From Candidatus Iainarchaeum sp. (GTDB taxonomy: Archaea; Iainarchaeota; Iainarchaeia; Iainarchaeales; JAAZKV01): a stretch of 18,332 nt of DNA. Below the pieces are notes generated by a model, which worked only from the letters and a program-made list of their open reading frames with translations, did no database searches and was not told the origin of the DNA. How positions within the stretch are numbered: the stretch's first letter is position 1; each line of letters begins with the position of its first letter. This document shows positions 11,588 through 18,332 of the stretch, piece after piece. Position numbers and translations under genes: made by a program. The stretch covers positions 1-18,332 of the forward strand of contig JAQUZG010000014.1 of the NCBI GenBank assembly GCA_028691435.1, in the 5' to 3' direction.

Positions 11588-13837
11588 TTAAGAAAATATT
11601 TCTTTTATTTTTTGTTGTATTTCTGTTCTTGTTAGTGTATTGTGTAGTTTTTTGTAGGTTTCTTTTTGGTTTTTGTCTGTTACTACGAACCACCAGTTGA
11701 AGTATTTGCCGTCGTTTTTTTCTATTTTTTCTTGTAATTGTGTTGGTCTTGATTTTAATGAGCCTGTTTCTACTTCAAAAGCGTATTTTAGTAACAATTT
11801 ATCTAGTTGGATTTCTATTATTACGTCGGGTTCGCTTGTTTGTTTAGTGTATACTTTGTTTGAGTATTTTCTTGCCTCGTTTGCTATTAATTCTGCTAGA
11901 AAATAGTGTTCGATGCTTTCGTTTGTTGTTGGTTTTTTTATTAAATAATTTTTTGATGTTTTTTCAAAACCACATAATCTTGCTTCTTCAAAACCATTAT
12001 TTTTTAAAAAATCTACTTGTTGTGAATTCAATTCACTTTTTTCATAATATGTTTTATCGATTTTGTATACTTCCAAATTTTCGTTTACTTCGCCTAATTC
12101 TTTTAGTTTGTCTTCTCTTTTTTTTAGTTCGTCTGGGTTTGTTGTGATTAGTTCGTATTCTTCGGGTGAGGGCACTACTTTTAGTGGGATGTGGTCGTTC
12201 ATTGCGAATAGTAGTCCTTCGCCTGGAATTGCGGTTAGTAAGTAATTTTGTTCTTCTTGGTTTAAATGGAATTTTTCTGCGAGTTCGTTTATTGTTGCGG
12301 GTTCTTGTCGAGACAAGTATTTCCACGAAGTATTTGCTAAAATTGTTTTTCCTGCGTTTGATTCTAGTAGGTCTTGTACTTCTTGTGTAATGATTAGTAT
12401 TCCTAGACCGAATTTTCTTGCTGTTTTAATCAATTCAAAAATACTTTTTGAGTGTTCTGCGAATTGTAGTAGTGACCATGCTTCGTCTATGATTAGTGTT
12501 TTTCTTTCTTTGTCTTTTTGCATTTTTTTGTGAACAAAATCTAAAATCAAATACATCATCACTGGTTTGATTTGACTAGGCATGTTTGCTATGTTAAATG
12601 AAATCAAATTTTTTTCTAAATCTAAATTAGTTTGTTTGTTTATGAAGTTGAATGATCCTTTTACATAAATTTGTATTCTGTTTTCTAGTGCTTCGTATGT
12701 CATTTTTTCCATTTTTGACGCAGTCTTTTTTTGTAATAATATTTCATTATACAAATCTTGCATTATTGGGGGTTGTTTTTTCCATGTTGGCGGGTCATCG
12801 TGAAGTATTCCTTTTTGTTGATAAATATTGTTGATTGCTTTGTCTAGAATATTTTTTTGTACTTCGGTTAATTCTCCACATAGTATGTTGAATAGGTCGA
12901 TTAGTGACATTGTTTTTTCGCCTAAGTCTTTTCCCATTAAGTCGAATGGGTTGATGATTGTGTCTGAGTTTTTGTTTATTTCTATTATTTGTCCATTGTT
13001 AGCTTTGGTTAATTCTTGGTATTCTCCTTGTGGGTCAATGATTATTGTTTTTACTCCTCGTAAAATATTTCTTAGAATGAATAGTTTTGCTGTTAGACTT
13101 TTTCCTCCACCACTAGTTCCAAGTATTAGTCCGTTGTAGTTTGCAAATTTGTATGGGTCAAGAATTATTGGAATGTTGTTGTTTTTGTTTAAACCAAAAA
13201 GTATTCCTTGATTATCGATGTTAAGGTATGCTGTGGTGAATGGGAAGCATGCGGCTAAAGCATCTGATGGGATGTTTCTGTTGGTGTTTAGTTTGTCTTC
13301 TTGTATTGGGTAGAGTGATTTTGCTCCGTCCATCATTTTTAGGTAGGGGATTTTTGGGATTATCATTATTGAGTTTAGTTCTGCGATAATTTTTTTTGTT
13401 AGTAATTCGAGTTTGTTTTTTTCGTATGCTCTTGCACCAATATAAAGTGCAATATTAAATAGTTTTTCTTCACCTTTTTGTAATTTTTCTAGGATATTTA
13501 GTGTGTCTTGGTGTTGTAATTTTAATGAGGGGTTAATTATTCCTTTTATTTGTGCTGATAGTAAGTCTGATTCTTGTTTTATTAATTCTTGATTTAATTG
13601 TGTGATTGTTGTTTGTATATTTTCTGGTTTTATGTGCATTGATAAGTCAAAATTTCCTTCGCTTGAAATTATTTGATTTAACCAACCTTCTTTTATTTTT
13701 CTTGGGTATCCTACTGCCATGATTGTTCTTGTTAGTTGTTCGTTTACTGTTATTGAGTCTATGTCATTTTTTACGTATGATGGTTTTAGTAGTCTTGTTA
13801 TGGTTTCTTGGTTTGTTTCTTTTTTTATTTTAAACAT
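11588..13837 (-). CDS. virB4: VirB4/CedB-like transfer ATPase with C-terminal PD-(D/E)XK-like domain
   Basis: A 749-aa protein. The ATPase has Walker A GTSGGGKS (240-247), the strand TIIIDPQGEYQEL (264-276), Walker B LIIDEAW (448-454) and the Q motif IITQEVQDL (482-490), as in VirB4/TraC/HerA ATPases that power type IV secretion and archaeal Ced/Ted DNA transfer. After residue 600 comes a domain unusual for VirB4: SEPDVIIEI (668-676, Pro670-Asp671), AFEVETGSLK (686-695, Glu688/Glu690, Lys695) and QLQEKI (700-705), with the PD...ExE-G...K layout of restriction-like nucleases. The start shares one base with the PrgI-like stop (TAATG), with GGTGA six bases ahead. Part of the usual N-terminal domain seems to sit in that neighbour. 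Confidence 0.9.
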   Translation of the reverse strand: MFKIKKETNQETITRLLKPSYVKNDIDSITVNEQLTRTIMAVGYPRKIKEGWLNQIISSEGNFDLSMHIKPENIQTTITQLNQELIKQESDLLSAQIKGIINPSLKLQHQDTLNILEKLQKGEEKLFNIALYIGARAYEKNKLELLTKKIIAELNSIMIIPKIPYLKMMDGAKSLYPIQEDKLNTNRNIPSDALAACFPFTTAYLNIDNQGILFGLNKNNNIPIILDPYKFANYNGLILGTSGGGKSLTAKLFILRNILRGVKTIIIDPQGEYQELTKANNGQIIEINKNSDTIINPFDLMGKDLGEKTMSLIDLFNILCGELTEVQKNILDKAINNIYQQKGILHDDPPTWKKQPPIMQDLYNEILLQKKTASKMEKMTYEALENRIQIYVKGSFNFINKQTNLDLEKNLISFNIANMPSQIKPVMMYLILDFVHKKMQKDKERKTLIIDEAWSLLQFAEHSKSIFELIKTARKFGLGILIITQEVQDLLESNAGKTILANTSWKYLSRQEPATINELAEKFHLNQEEQNYLLTAIPGEGLLFAMNDHIPLKVVPSPEEYELITTNPDELKKREDKLKELGEVNENLEVYKIDKTYYEKSELNSQQVDFLKNNGFEEARLCGFEKTSKNYLIKKPTTNESIEHYFLAELIANEARKYSNKVYTKQTSEPDVIIEIQLDKLLLKYAFEVETGSLKSRPTQLQEKIEKNDGKYFNWWFVVTDKNQKETYKKLHNTLTRTEIQQKIKEIFS

Positions 13838-14673
13838 TAATTTTCACCTTTTTGTAGTATTGTTAGGATTGATTGGTATTCTATTCCGTTTTCTATAAAT
13901 CCTTCAAAGTAACTTGATAACATTGTGGTTAGTTCTTGTGTGTTCAATCTTTTTGTTGTTAGATTACAATTTTTTAGTTTGTCTTGGCAGAGTGTTGTTC
14001 GAATATTTAATTGATTGATTGAATCATCAATGTTTTTTTCGTTTGATGGGATTACAATATAGAATAATCTGTTTTTTATTGCATTATTTTCTATATAATT
14101 TAGTAGGAATGTTTTGAAGTCGTCGAATTGTTTTTTTAGGTGAATGTTTTTTGGTGTGTTGATGTTTTGTTCGAGTTTGTTTAGGTAGTCTTCGAGTGAG
14201 AGGTTTACTGTTCGCATTACTATTTGTATTGGGAAGTCTAGTGAGTTTAGAAAGTCTTTGTATGCGCTGATTATTGCTTCTTGTTGTCTTGTTGATAGTA
14301 TGTGAAAGTTTATTGGTTGAATTTGTATGATTGCTTTTGTAGAATTATTGTTTAGTAGAATAATGTTTTCTTTGATTTCTTTTACTTCTATGAAGTTTGC
14401 CATTTTTTTTGATAAGTATCCTAATTGTCTAGGTTGTGAGAAATATTTGTAGATTGTTAGAATGTATTCTTTTAAATTTAGAAATGCGAATCCCAGTCCA
14501 ATTATTGTTAGGAGTATTGCGATTATGATGTTTATTTCAAATGGTAGTGGGGACTTGAGTATTATTATTGCGGATGGGATTATGAATATTGCTAGCCAGA
14601 TTGTTTGTTGTAGGGATAGGTTGAAGATTAGTTTTTCTTCGTATTTCAAGTTTTTTGGTATTTCGTAACTCAT
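13837..14673 (-). CDS. PrgI/VirB3-like membrane protein with TraC-N-like domain
   Basis: A 278-aa protein. Two membrane helices (about 22-40 and 47-66) follow a short cytoplasmic start IPKNLKYEEK, as in PrgI/VirB3 proteins of Gram-positive and archaeal transfer systems. Residues 95-270 are soluble, and STKAIIQIQPINFHILSTRQQEAI with LNSLDFPIQIVMRTVNLSLEDYL resembles the N-terminal domain of VirB4/TraC rather than VirB3. So the VirB4 N-terminus seems to be attached here, next to the ATPase gene. The start abuts the previous stop exactly (TAA|ATG), with GGGTG five bases upstream. It acts at the inner membrane, linking channel and ATPase. Confidence 0.78.
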   Translation of the reverse strand: MSYEIPKNLKYEEKLIFNLSLQQTIWLAIFIIPSAIIILKSPLPFEINIIIAILLTIIGLGFAFLNLKEYILTIYKYFSQPRQLGYLSKKMANFIEVKEIKENIILLNNNSTKAIIQIQPINFHILSTRQQEAIISAYKDFLNSLDFPIQIVMRTVNLSLEDYLNKLEQNINTPKNIHLKKQFDDFKTFLLNYIENNAIKNRLFYIVIPSNEKNIDDSINQLNIRTTLCQDKLKNCNLTTKRLNTQELTTMLSSYFEGFIENGIEYQSILTILQKGEN

Positions 14674-15684
14674 TTAGGCACCCGCTATTGCTATTTTTGT
14701 TGCTACGTTGATTAGGGTGTTTATTGTCATGCTTAGCATTTTTGAGTTGTCCATCATTGTGAATATTGATTTTAGTATTGCGTATAAAATAATTATTGTG
14801 TTTGTTATTGCGATTATTATGAATCCGATTGGAATGATTAAATCTGTTGATGAGCTTGTTCCAAGTGAAGTTATTGCATGAGTTATTGTAATCAATAGTA
14901 TAATGTCTATGATTTGTATTGAGAGGATTATTCCTATTAGATTGAATATCATTTTGCCCCAACCTTTTAGTGATGGAATTAAATAAAATAATATTCCGAT
15001 TGGAAATATTGGAACGGATAGTAGTAAGAATAAGTATCTAATGAATAGTGTTATTAGTGTTGAAGTTATTGCTCCTGAATTTGCGATTAATAATATTAGT
15101 CCTATTCCTGATTGTGATGTTTGTGTTAGTATGTATTGTGATTGGTTTGTGAAAATAAAAAATGTTATTGCTGTTGATAATTCTAGTATTAATTGGTAAA
15201 TTAAGAATGATAGGTTGATTGCAATTATCATTAGGATATTATTTTTTAGTGATTCTTTGGCTTCTTCTCTTTTGGTTATGTTTGTTCCGACTGTTAGGAA
15301 TTTTAATCCTGTTATTAAAAATATTATTAAGTATAAAGATGAAATTATAGCAATGATTATTTGCCATAATGGCATCATTCTGTTTGGATCTGGGTTTGTA
15401 GATATTAGAATTATTGTTAATTCTAATAATGAATTGTTGAATTGTATTATGGAATTTTTTGTTTGAGTTTTGAAGTGATCAAATATTTGTGTTGGTATTG
15501 TGTTTAATGTTTGATCAATCAAGTTTGTTGAGTTTGTCATGTTTTGTGTTGTGTTATTTGTGTTGTTATTTACTGCACCTATTACTCCTGCTAAGTCAAT
15601 GAAAATGTTGTCTGCGTGTGCGTAAGGCAAGAATATTGTTAGTATTAACATTAGTGGGATTATTATTTCGATTTTGTAGTTCAT
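14674..15684 (-). CDS. TrbL/VirB6/CedA-like polytopic channel protein
   Basis: A 336-aa protein from the ATG at 15684, with GAGGTTG upstream overlapping the pilin stop; a TTG three codons earlier is rejected. There is a signal peptide (about 1-24, ending AHA), then an Asn/Thr-rich stretch with five N-glycosylation sequons (40-53), then about seven hydrophobic helices (107-132, 147-167, 193-200, 205-238, 245-275, 282-308, 320-336). This is the size and topology of VirB6/TrbL and of the archaeal CedA DNA channel. The segment VGTNITKREEAK (132-143) before a helix copies the pilin's SGTNIQNRENAK. Codons are A/C-rich throughout. Confidence 0.78.
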   Translation of the reverse strand: MNYKIEIIIPLMLILTIFLPYAHADNIFIDLAGVIGAVNNNTNNTTQNMTNSTNLIDQTLNTIPTQIFDHFKTQTKNSIIQFNNSLLELTIILISTNPDPNRMMPLWQIIIAIISSLYLIIFLITGLKFLTVGTNITKREEAKESLKNNILMIIAINLSFLIYQLILELSTAITFFIFTNQSQYILTQTSQSGIGLILLIANSGAITSTLITLFIRYLFLLLSVPIFPIGILFYLIPSLKGWGKMIFNLIGIILSIQIIDIILLITITHAITSLGTSSSTDLIIPIGFIIIAITNTIIILYAILKSIFTMMDNSKMLSMTINTLINVATKIAIAGA

Positions 15685-15696
15685 TTTTTTCAACCT

Positions 15697-15990
15697 CTAT
15701 ATTGGTGCTGTTAGGTATAATACCATGAATGGTGCTACCCATACTAGGACTAATCCGACTAGTGCATAGGATACCATGTTTTTTGCATTTTCTCTGTTTT
15801 GGATGTTTGTTCCTGAGAACATGTAAACTGCTCCTGCGATTGTTAGTGCGATTATTCCGATTATTGAGATTACTGCTTTTAGTAAATCATAGATTTTTGT
15901 TATTGGTGCTGTGATGTCGTTTATTGTTGTTGCAAAAACTATGTTTAGGCTTAGAAGCAATATTGTTAATAGAATTATTTTTTTATTCAT
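15697..15990 (-). CDS. VirB2/TrbC-like conjugative pilin
   Basis: A 97-aa protein. The ATG at 15990 has GGAGG upstream; a GTG nine codons earlier is less likely. A signal peptide (MNKKIILLTILLLSLNIVFA, 1-20) is followed by two membrane helices, IYDLLKAVISIIGIIALTIA (33-52) and VSYALVGLVLVWVAPFMVLY (73-92), joined by the polar loop SGTNIQNRENAK. That is the VirB2/TrbC and archaeal CedA1/TedC conjugative-pilin architecture. It is the first gene of the transfer operon and starts after a long leader. In the assembled pilus the two helices form a hairpin with the loop facing the lumen. Confidence 0.8.
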   Translation of the reverse strand: MNKKIILLTILLLSLNIVFATTINDITAPITKIYDLLKAVISIIGIIALTIAGAVYMFSGTNIQNRENAKNMVSYALVGLVLVWVAPFMVLYLTAPI

Positions 15991-16011
15991 TTTTTTTCCT
16001 CCGATTTTTTG

Positions 16012-16030
16012 AAACACTGTTTTGGTGTTT
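16012..16030. repeat. Short dyad in the pilin leader
   Basis: aaacac-tgttttg-gtgttt is a 6-bp stem about 22-40 bases upstream of the pilin ATG, just before its ribosome site. It may modulate translation or be an operator half of the divergent region. Confidence 0.35.
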
Positions 16031-16127
16031 GAAGTTCTTTTGTTTGTGATTGTTAATAAAGATTTTGTATTTTTTGTTTAATTTTTTGAGAAAAAGTTTG
16101 TTTTTTTGAGACGTAAAAAACAAAAAG

Positions 16128-16136
16128 TATTTATAT
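16128..16136. promoter_or_regulatory. TATA-like element in divergent intergenic region
   Basis: tatttatat is the best TATA-like box between the transfer operon and the plus-strand small genes. On the plus strand it would place a start near 16160, in front of the 111-aa gene. On the minus strand (atataaata) it would give the pilin operon a leader of roughly 115 nt, with T-rich repeats of tttttgag. No other feature is seen in this ~185-bp gap apart from the dyad at 16012. Confidence 0.45.
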
Positions 16137-16175
16137 GCTGTGAAAGAAAGGTGTTTTAAAAAAGGTGATTGACAA

Positions 16176-16511
16176 ATGAAAGATTCATTAGAAAATATTA
16201 CGATGATTTCCAAAGAAGTAAAAAAATTAAGGTATGCTGTTTTAGAACTCAGGAATAAAAAAGTTAAAATTAAAAACAAGGACAAAATTTTGAATGGTAT
16301 TAAAGATTTTTTAGATTGTAAAACTTTTGGAGTTTTATTAGTTAGTGAAATTAATAAAAAGAATCAAGATGTTGTTAAAACATTTGCAGTTAATTGTGAT
16401 GAAGAACATTCAAGAAAAATAATAAAATACATGGTTGATAATTTACCTGGATTAAAAGAAGAAATTCTAAATGATTATCAAAAAAATACTATAAATACTA
16501 TGGTTAACTAA
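16176..16511 (+). CDS. Unknown small protein (111 aa)
   Basis: GGTGAT upstream of the ATG supports the start. The N-terminal half is a charged, probably coiled helix (LENITMISKEVKKLRYAVLEL). The second half has a strand-helix pattern (FGVLLVSEINKK, VVKTFAVNC, HSRKIIKYMVDNLPGLKEEIL). No family is recognised. It is divergent from the transfer operon, a common place for its regulator or for an entry-exclusion or accessory protein, but no DNA-binding motif is clear. Base use is A-rich, unlike the A/C-rich coding of the transfer genes. Confidence 0.6.
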   Translation: MKDSLENITMISKEVKKLRYAVLELRNKKVKIKNKDKILNGIKDFLDCKTFGVLLVSEINKKNQDVVKTFAVNCDEEHSRKIIKYMVDNLPGLKEEILNDYQKNTINTMVN

Positions 16512-16525
16512 CGAGGTGTTTAAAA

Positions 16526-16693
16526 TTGATTTCTAAAATTTTAGCGAAATATTTTGAAGAGTTAAAATTATACGGTTTAAAATTAAGTTTGGAACAAGAA
16601 ATTGCTTTAAAAGAGTTTAATGAAAAAAATGGTTTAATGGTGGTGAATTATGCAAAACGAAAAACAATTAATAACAATATCACTGAATGGTGA
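16526..16693 (+). CDS. Possible 55-aa protein with TTG start
   Basis: GAGGTG (16513-16518), seven bases before a TTG at 16526, opens a frame that reads M-ISKILAKYFEELKLYG... and stops at 16691-16693. It overlaps the next gene by 44 bases in another frame. The peptide is two amphipathic helices and a basic tail. The well-placed ribosome site just after the preceding stop is the main support; without it I would drop the call. Function unknown. Confidence 0.4.
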   Translation: MISKILAKYFEELKLYGLKLSLEQEIALKEFNEKNGLMVVNYAKRKTINNNITEW

Positions 16694-16907
16694 AGAAGTA
16701 ATTTACAAATTTGATGAAAATTTGAAAGCTTACCATAAATTAAGACTAAAAGGAAAAGGAACAAGAGATTACCATTACCTAATCAATGTCCCAAGACTTT
16801 ATGTAGGAAACAAATACTGCCCAGACTCAAAATATTCAGTTAGTTTTGGTTTAAACAAAAATAATAATCATCAATTAATAATTTTAGATTTGGATGATTC
16901 TAAATAA
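16650..16907 (+). CDS. Unknown small beta-rich protein (85 aa)
   Basis: GGTGGTGA lies just ahead of the ATG. The sequence is beta-rich: QLITISLNGEEVIYKF, a basic stretch LRLKGKGTRDYHYLINVPRLYV (32-53), then KYSVSFGLNKNNNHQLIILDLDD. 'K-G-x-x-Y-H-Y-x-I-x-x-P' recalls the swapped-hairpin AbrB-like pattern but the match is too thin for a call. It may be a small DNA-binding regulator of the element. It ends before a hairpin terminator and faces the integrase gene. Confidence 0.55.
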   Translation: MQNEKQLITISLNGEEVIYKFDENLKAYHKLRLKGKGTRDYHYLINVPRLYVGNKYCPDSKYSVSFGLNKNNNHQLIILDLDDSK

Positions 16908-16946
16908 AGTGATTATACTTAATATAATATTTTTTTAATTTTAATT

Positions 16947-16977
16947 ATTGAACACAATTAAGTGTTCAATTTTTTTA
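16947..16977 (+). terminator. Terminator between convergent genes
   Basis: attgaacac (16947-16955) pairs with gtgttcaat (16962-16970), a perfect 9-bp stem with loop aattaa, followed by seven T. The integrase stop (minus strand, 16958-16960) lies in the loop. It should end transcription from the plus-strand genes. Confidence 0.75.
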
Positions 16978-18250
16978 TGTGATTTTTTGCAATTATTTCT
17001 ATTGCTTGTTGTTGTGCTTGGTCGATTGAAATGTTTTTTTGTTCTTGCATTATTTTGAATGCTTCTGCAAATACTTTTTGTGAGAGGTCTCTGTCTTGTT
17101 TCATTATTTCTTTTTCTTGTTTTATTTTTAGTGCGCCTTGTATTGTTAGTGGGTTGTGACAATTTTGGCATGTGTCTATTGTTGAGTCGTTTAGTTCTCC
17201 ACAGAATTCACATTTTATTATTTTGTCTTGTTTTTCTTCTTTTTTTAATCCATATAATTGTTTGTAAGCTTGTTCTACTTGTGCTCCTGCTAAGTGGATA
17301 TATGTTGCTGGTTGTTTTGATCCTATTGTCCAACCAAATATCATGCATAGTTGGGCTTCGTTTAATCCTTGTGCGGCTAAATAACTTGCTCTTGAGTGTC
17401 TGAATAAATAAGGATATATTCTTTTTTTGATTTGTACTTTTTCGTTTAATTTATCTAATAATTGTCCTATTGATTGGTGGGTTAGTGGATGGCCATTTGA
17501 TCGGTTTCCATATAGTGTGAATAAGTATTCATCATATTCTGTGAATTTTTGTGTTTTTAAATAATCTTTTAGGTCTCTTACACATTCAAGAAGTAATATT
17601 TGTCTTTCGCCTACTTTTCCTTTCATTCTTATTCTTGCTTCTGATCCTTCAAGTTGTAGACTGTTCATTTTTAGGTTGATGATTTCTCCTATTCTTGCTC
17701 CTGATTCCCACATTAAATGGATTAGTGCTCGATCTCTTACTGTTCGTGTTGCTTCAATTAATTGTTTTACTTCTTCGGGAGTAATTAATTGACTTGGTAA
17801 TTTTGAGTGTTTTTTTCCAAGACCTGTTTTAACCCATTTAGTTCTTGGAGAATATTCATCATTTCCCATAAACCATTTATCTAATTGTTTTAATTTTTTT
17901 AGATAATCTTGTCGAGTTACTGGCCCAATATTTAGTTTGTTTATTTTTGTTATTAATTCTTCGAAGTGTTCTCTTGTTGCTGTGTCAAAATCTGTGTCTA
18001 ATAATTCTAGTAGTCGTCCTAGTACTCCTAGGACATTGTGTCGTCTTGCGTGTGAGATGTTTTCGTTTTGCATTTTTTTATAATACTTGAGAATTAGTTC
18101 TCTATTTTTTTGTGTTAGTTTTAATGGGCCGGGTTCGGGATTGTTTTTTACTGGTCTTCTTTTTTCGTATCCGTATGTTTTTGGATCGATTCTTTGTAAA
18201 ATTAGATTTAATCTTCGCTCATATTGAGCATTGTTATATTCATCTTTCAT
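16958..18250 (-). CDS. Tyrosine recombinase/integrase with C-terminal zinc ribbon
   Basis: A 430-aa protein from the ATG at 18250; GGTGA lies eight bases upstream. The N-terminal SAM-like helical core-binding domain covers about 45-130. Catalytic residues (numbering from this ATG): Arg186 in ESGARIGEI, beta-hairpin Lys about 210-212, Y281-L-F-R284 in place of HxxR, Trp307 (GWTIG) in the His/Trp position, and the nucleophile Tyr317 in ATYIHL. The YxxR form is the one described for pNOB8-type archaeal integrases. A zinc ribbon (CEFC 347-350, CQNC 361-364) and a helical tail follow, longer than XerA (about 280-300 aa). It probably integrates or excises the element. Coding is A/C-rich, as in the transfer operon. 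Confidence 0.88.
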   Translation of the reverse strand: MKDEYNNAQYERRLNLILQRIDPKTYGYEKRRPVKNNPEPGPLKLTQKNRELILKYYKKMQNENISHARRHNVLGVLGRLLELLDTDFDTATREHFEELITKINKLNIGPVTRQDYLKKLKQLDKWFMGNDEYSPRTKWVKTGLGKKHSKLPSQLITPEEVKQLIEATRTVRDRALIHLMWESGARIGEIINLKMNSLQLEGSEARIRMKGKVGERQILLLECVRDLKDYLKTQKFTEYDEYLFTLYGNRSNGHPLTHQSIGQLLDKLNEKVQIKKRIYPYLFRHSRASYLAAQGLNEAQLCMIFGWTIGSKQPATYIHLAGAQVEQAYKQLYGLKKEEKQDKIIKCEFCGELNDSTIDTCQNCHNPLTIQGALKIKQEKEIMKQDRDLSQKVFAEAFKIMQEQKNISIDQAQQQAIEIIAKNHIKKLNT

Positions 18251-18296
18251 AACTAAGTTCACCTTTTTTTCTTTTTAAAGGAAACTGAGCTCAAAA

Positions 18297-18328
18297 GAGA
18301 GTAATTCCACTGGTAATTTTATACTCTC
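18297..18328 (-). promoter_or_regulatory. Integrase promoter flanked by inverted 7-mers
   Basis: gagagta (18297-18303) and tactctc (18322-18328) are exact inverted copies around a TATA-like element (tataaaatt on the minus strand, 18315-18323). A start near 18294 would leave a ~44-nt leader to the integrase ATG. It may be an operator, or arm-type sites of the integrase; the att core itself is not identifiable. Confidence 0.45.
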
Positions 18329-18332
18329 GCCG

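Noticed and set aside
12054..12326. Arg-rich minus-strand ORF and several plus-strand ORFs within 11673-13139
   Set aside because: They are frame shadows of the VirB4 gene, with low-complexity composition and no ribosome sites.
14537..14962. Asn-rich minus-strand ORF over the TrbL-like gene
   Set aside because: Low-complexity shadow of the A/C-rich coding strand, overlapping two well supported transfer genes.
1..18332. CRISPR array or cas operon, prompted by the CARF-HTH gene
   Set aside because: No regularly spaced repeats and no Cas-like proteins are visible.
1..18332. tRNA or rRNA genes, including a tRNA attachment site near the integrase
   Set aside because: No T-loop or cloverleaf pattern found; the 3' edge after 18263 is too short to judge.

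Overview
The window is a very AT-rich archaeal segment. The signs are archaeal TATA boxes about 25 bases ahead of apparently leaderless starts, GGTGA/GGAGGTG ribosome binding sites, a Csa3-type CARF-HTH regulator, a TrmB-like regulator, a MjaI-type restriction system, a tyrosine integrase of the archaeal YxxR type, and an archaeal-type mini conjugation apparatus. The gene style (many winged-helix fusions, low GC, small genes) suggests a DPANN-like lineage, but that is inference. The whole looks like part of an integrated conjugative element or plasmid with defence and stability cargo.

Layout. 1-1803 (minus): a small protein, an Fe-S uracil-DNA-glycosylase-like protein, a coupled unknown protein and the start of an OB-fold protein of YhaM type. 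1855-3366: a short, Cys-rich tubulin/FtsZ-like protein faces a small winged-helix protein, and an imperfect ~100-bp repeat carrying palindromes lies on both sides of the winged-helix gene. This is laid out like a TubZRC partition cassette. 3363-4699 (minus): CARF-HTH regulator followed by an endonuclease-IV-fold protein. 4700-5493 (plus): a divergent promoter, a ~158-nt nested hairpin whose foot holds the Shine-Dalgarno sequence, then a coupled operon of a 23-aa peptide, a 65-aa protein and a DUF6573-like protein. 5587-8337: HEPN protein, a frameshifted small ORF, and a convergent MjaI-like restriction-modification pair. 8472-10139: HTH-methyltransferase fusion and a TrmB-like regulator. 10235-11585: DUF2085 membrane protein overlapping a membrane-anchored Mrr-like nuclease.

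11588-15990 (minus) is the transfer operon: VirB2-like pilin, TrbL/VirB6/CedA-like channel, PrgI/VirB3-like protein with a TraC-N-like domain, and a VirB4 ATPase carrying a C-terminal PD-(D/E)XK-like domain. No relaxase or VirD4 is visible. Divergent to it are three small plus-strand genes (16176-16907), and then a minus-strand integrase with a C-terminal zinc ribbon (16958-18250), close to what may be one end of the element.

The most interesting points are the tubulin-like/winged-helix/repeat cassette, the structured leader in front of the 4923-5493 operon, the VirB4-nuclease fusion, and a motif shared by the pilin and the TrbL-like channel.
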